Positions 61,981 to 64,000 of a stretch of DNA of 64,000 nt are shown here, in pieces. Numbering within the stretch: the stretch's first letter is position 1; each line of letters begins with the position of its first letter. The position numbers and the translations under genes were made by a program. This stretch comes from Sedimentitalea xiamensis. Lineage in GTDB: Bacteria; Pseudomonadota; Alphaproteobacteria; Rhodobacterales; Rhodobacteraceae. The notes beneath the pieces were generated by a model that ran no database searches, was not told the DNA's origin, and worked only from the letters and a program-made list of their open reading frames with translations. Where the stretch lies: the NCBI RefSeq assembly GCF_030164465.1, contig NZ_JASNJE010000020.1:1-64000 (forward strand), read 5' to 3'.

Positions 61981-63104
61981 GCGCGGTCCCCCTCGTGCGC
62001 GGCTGGTGCCCCGGCGCGCATCGCCCGATGATGTCGGGCGACGGGCTGGTGGTGCGCGTCCGCCCCTTTCGGGCGGAGCTGACCAAGGCACAGGCGCTTG
62101 CGCTCTGTGACCTGGCGCGGCGCTACGGCAACGGCGTGCTTGACCTCACCTCGCGGGCCAACCTGCAAATCCGGGGCGTCACGGAGGGGGATCATCCCGC
62201 GCTCCTGCGCGCCCTCGACGACCTCGGGCTGATCGACACCGACCCCGCCGTCGAGACTGTCCGCAACATTCTCATGCCCCCCACATGGCAGGCGGGCGAC
62301 CTGACCCACCGCCTGCACGATGCCCTGCTCGCCACCCTGTCGCGCCTGCCCGATCTGCCCTCCAAGATTGGCTTCGCACTCGACACCGGGACCGGGGGCC
62401 TTCTTGGCGAGGGCTCCGCCGACATCCGCTTCGAGCTGGATCGGCGCGGCGGGCTGATACTGCGGGCCGATGGCAGCCCCCTCGGGCGGCCCGTGACAGA
62501 GGCAAGCGCCATGAGGGCGCTGATGGAGCTGGCCGCGTGGTTCGCCACCACCGGCGGCCCCTCACAGGGGCGCATGCGCCGCCACCTCGCCCATCAGCCC
62601 TTGCCCGGAGCATGGGCCAACACCCCGCCACGCCCCGCCGTCACGCCGCCTCGGCCCGGCGCGCTGGCCGGCGGCACCCTGCTTGCCGTGCCCTTCGGCA
62701 AGATCGAGGCGGCCGACATGACCGGCCTGCTGGAGCACAGCTCTGCCAGCCGCCTCCGGCTGACGCTGGAACGGCGACTGTTTCTGCCTGATGTCCAGGT
62801 ATCCGACCCGCCCGGCTTTCTGACACGGCCTTCGCCGCTCCTGAACGTCGATGCCTGTCCCGGTGCGCCCTACTGCCCACAGGCGACTGTTGCCACCATG
62901 GAGCTCGCCCGCCGCCTCGCGCCCTTTGCCACCCGGCGGCTGCACGTCTCCGGCTGCGCCAAGGGCTGCGCCCGCGCCCGCCCGGCGGCATGGGTGCTGG
63001 TGGGCCGCGCGGGGCATTTCGATCTTGTCGAGAACGGCCATGCATGGGATGAGCCTTGCCGCATCGGGCTGTCGCCCGAGCGCATCGTGGAGGAAGGTTT
63101 CTGA
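61977..63104 (+). CDS. cobG: precorrin-3B synthase
   Basis: 375 residues, nitrite/sulfite-reductase-like. The [4Fe-4S]/sirohaem cysteines are in CPGAPYCPQAT (about residue 299) and VSGCAKGCARARP (about 325). Uses O2 to hydroxylate and contract the ring, which marks the aerobic pathway. ATGA overlap with cobN. Confidence 0.94.
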   Translation: MSAVPLVRGWCPGAHRPMMSGDGLVVRVRPFRAELTKAQALALCDLARRYGNGVLDLTSRANLQIRGVTEGDHPALLRALDDLGLIDTDPAVETVRNILMPPTWQAGDLTHRLHDALLATLSRLPDLPSKIGFALDTGTGGLLGEGSADIRFELDRRGGLILRADGSPLGRPVTEASAMRALMELAAWFATTGGPSQGRMRRHLAHQPLPGAWANTPPRPAVTPPRPGALAGGTLLAVPFGKIEAADMTGLLEHSSASRLRLTLERRLFLPDVQVSDPPGFLTRPSPLLNVDACPGAPYCPQATVATMELARRLAPFATRRLHVSGCAKGCARARPAAWVLVGRAGHFDLVENGHAWDEPCRIGLSPERIVEEGF

Positions 63105-63107
63105 TCG

Positions 63108-63737
63108 ATGCCACATAGTTACGAAACAGACGGCGCGGCGATCTATGCCGAGAGCTTTGCGACCATCCGCGCCGAGGCCGATCTTTCCCGCTTTGCCAGG
63201 GATGAGGAGCAGGTGGCCGTGCGGATGATCCATGCCGCCGGGATGGTCGGGCTGGAAGAGTTCATCCGCTTTTCCCCCGGCTTCACCTCTGCGGCCCGCG
63301 CGGCGCTAAAGGGCGGTGCGCCGGTGCTCTGCGATGCCCGCATGGTCAGCGAGGGCGTCACCCGGCCCCGGCTCCCGGCGGAGAACGAGGTGATCTGCAC
63401 CCTGCACGACCCCTCGGTGCCCGAGCTGGCCAAATCCATGTCCAACACCCGTTCCGCCGCCGCGCTGGAGCTCTGGCGGCACCGTCTTGCGGGGGCGCTG
63501 GTGGCCATCGGCAACGCGCCCACGGCGCTCTTTCACCTGCTGAACATGCTCGAAGACCCGGCCTGCCCGCGCCCCGCCGCGATCATCGGCTGCCCGGTGG
63601 GGTTTGTGGGGGCTGCCGAAAGCAAGGCCGCGCTCTGGGCCGGGCAGCCAGTGCCCTGCTGCGTGGTCGAGGGGCGGCTGGGCGGCAGCGCCATCACCGT
63701 CGCCGCCATCAACGCCATCGCGAGCCGGGCCGAGTGA
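63108..63737 (+). CDS. cobH: precorrin-8X methylmutase
   Basis: 209 residues. Moves the C-11 methyl group to C-12 to form hydrogenobyrinate. Catalytic His in VRMIHAAGMVGLE (about residue 42) and GCPVGFVGAAESKA (about 160) are present. 3 bp after cobG. Confidence 0.95.
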   Translation: MPHSYETDGAAIYAESFATIRAEADLSRFARDEEQVAVRMIHAAGMVGLEEFIRFSPGFTSAARAALKGGAPVLCDARMVSEGVTRPRLPAENEVICTLHDPSVPELAKSMSNTRSAAALELWRHRLAGALVAIGNAPTALFHLLNMLEDPACPRPAAIIGCPVGFVGAAESKAALWAGQPVPCCVVEGRLGGSAITVAAINAIASRAE

Positions 63738-64000
63738 GCGCGGGCACGATATACGGCCTCGGTCTCGGTCCCGGCGACCCCGATCTGATGACCGTCCGCG
63801 CCGACCGGCTGCTGCGCGGGGCGCGCCATGTGGCCTTCTTCCGCAAGGCCGGGCGCAAGGGGAAGGCCCGGCAGATCGTCGAAGGGCTGATCCTCGAGGG
63901 CGCCACCGAGCATCCGATGAATTACCCTGTCACCACCGAGATCCCGCTGGGCGACCCCGAGTACAACCGCCAGCTCGCTGCCTTCTATGCAACGAACACC
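63734..64000 (+). CDS. cobI: precorrin-2 C20-methyltransferase, N-terminal part
   Basis: Starts with GTG overlapping the cobH stop (GTGA) and runs off the window after 89 codons. GLGLGPGDPDLMTVRADRLL (residues 8-27) is the SAM-binding P-loop of CobI-type methyltransferases. Confidence 0.9.
   Translation, partial: MSAGTIYGLGLGPGDPDLMTVRADRLLRGARHVAFFRKAGRKGKARQIVEGLILEGATEHPMNYPVTTEIPLGDPEYNRQLAAFYATNT

Noticed and set aside
59326-62091. Long minus-strand open frame opposite cobN
   Set aside because: Shadow of cobN codon bias; no ribosome-binding site or recognisable domain.
1-64000. tRNA, rRNA, CRISPR arrays, prophage or intact insertion sequences
   Set aside because: None seen by eye on either strand; only the IS5 and IS21 remnants listed above. 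A tRNA/CRISPR program would be needed to exclude them firmly.

Overview
The window is about 66% GC and densely coded, with third-codon-position GC bias, frequent ATGA, GTGA and TGATG stop/start overlaps, several TRAP transporters, the oxygen-dependent cobalamin pathway (CobG, CobN) and a TGA-N9-TCA iron box. This suggests an alphaproteobacterium, most likely Rhodobacteraceae (roseobacter type). This is inferred from gene content; there is no rRNA or other marker gene in the window.

Layout. 0.1-1.85 kb: panBC (minus). 1.85-2.37 kb: gap with an IS5-family transposase remnant. 2.37-9.4 kb: a LacI regulator facing a predicted catabolic operon (TRAP dctPQM, a VOC protein, a RuBisCO-like protein and a DUF1537 sugar-acid kinase), a combination known from apionate/3-oxo-isoapionate breakdown. 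9.4-12.5 kb: a fumarylacetoacetate-hydrolase scrap, an EctD-like dioxygenase with a GntR regulator, and a divergent SAF-domain oxidoreductase. 12.9-18.5 kb: an AraC regulator, a secreted SH3 protein, two CPBP-type membrane proteins and an HPP-CBS protein. 18.5-21.4 kb: exbB-exbD-exbD-tonB behind an iron box. 21.4-30.2 kb: purine degradation (LysR, xdhABC, NCS2 permease, guanine deaminase). 30.3-35.8 kb: dadA, LysR, amaB and amaA for D-amino acid/pipecolate catabolism. 35.9-40.6 kb: a keto-acid-type TRAP system with an amidase and a 51-residue membrane protein. 40.8-43.0 kb: a PQQ-type dehydrogenase with a two-haem cytochrome c.

43.3-51.3 kb is the most notable region: a complete ebo cluster (eboA-F) split over three transcripts. 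It is accompanied by a VTT/DedA-type membrane protein coupled to eboAB, an unrecognised 139-residue protein heading the eboF transcript, and a TMEM220-like protein divergent from eboD. Ebo clusters are linked in the literature to scytonemin export in cyanobacteria and nematode repellence in Pseudomonas, but their product is unknown. 51.35-53.84 kb: 5-oxoprolinase (pxpABC). 53.85-54.6 kb: a decayed island with a shortened VOC gene, an SDR fragment and an IS21 istA remnant. 54.7-64 kb: cobalamin synthesis, with cobQ and cobO on the minus strand and, behind a B12 riboswitch on the plus strand, a DUF1636 gene, cobW, cobN, cobG, cobH and the start of cobI, which runs off the window.
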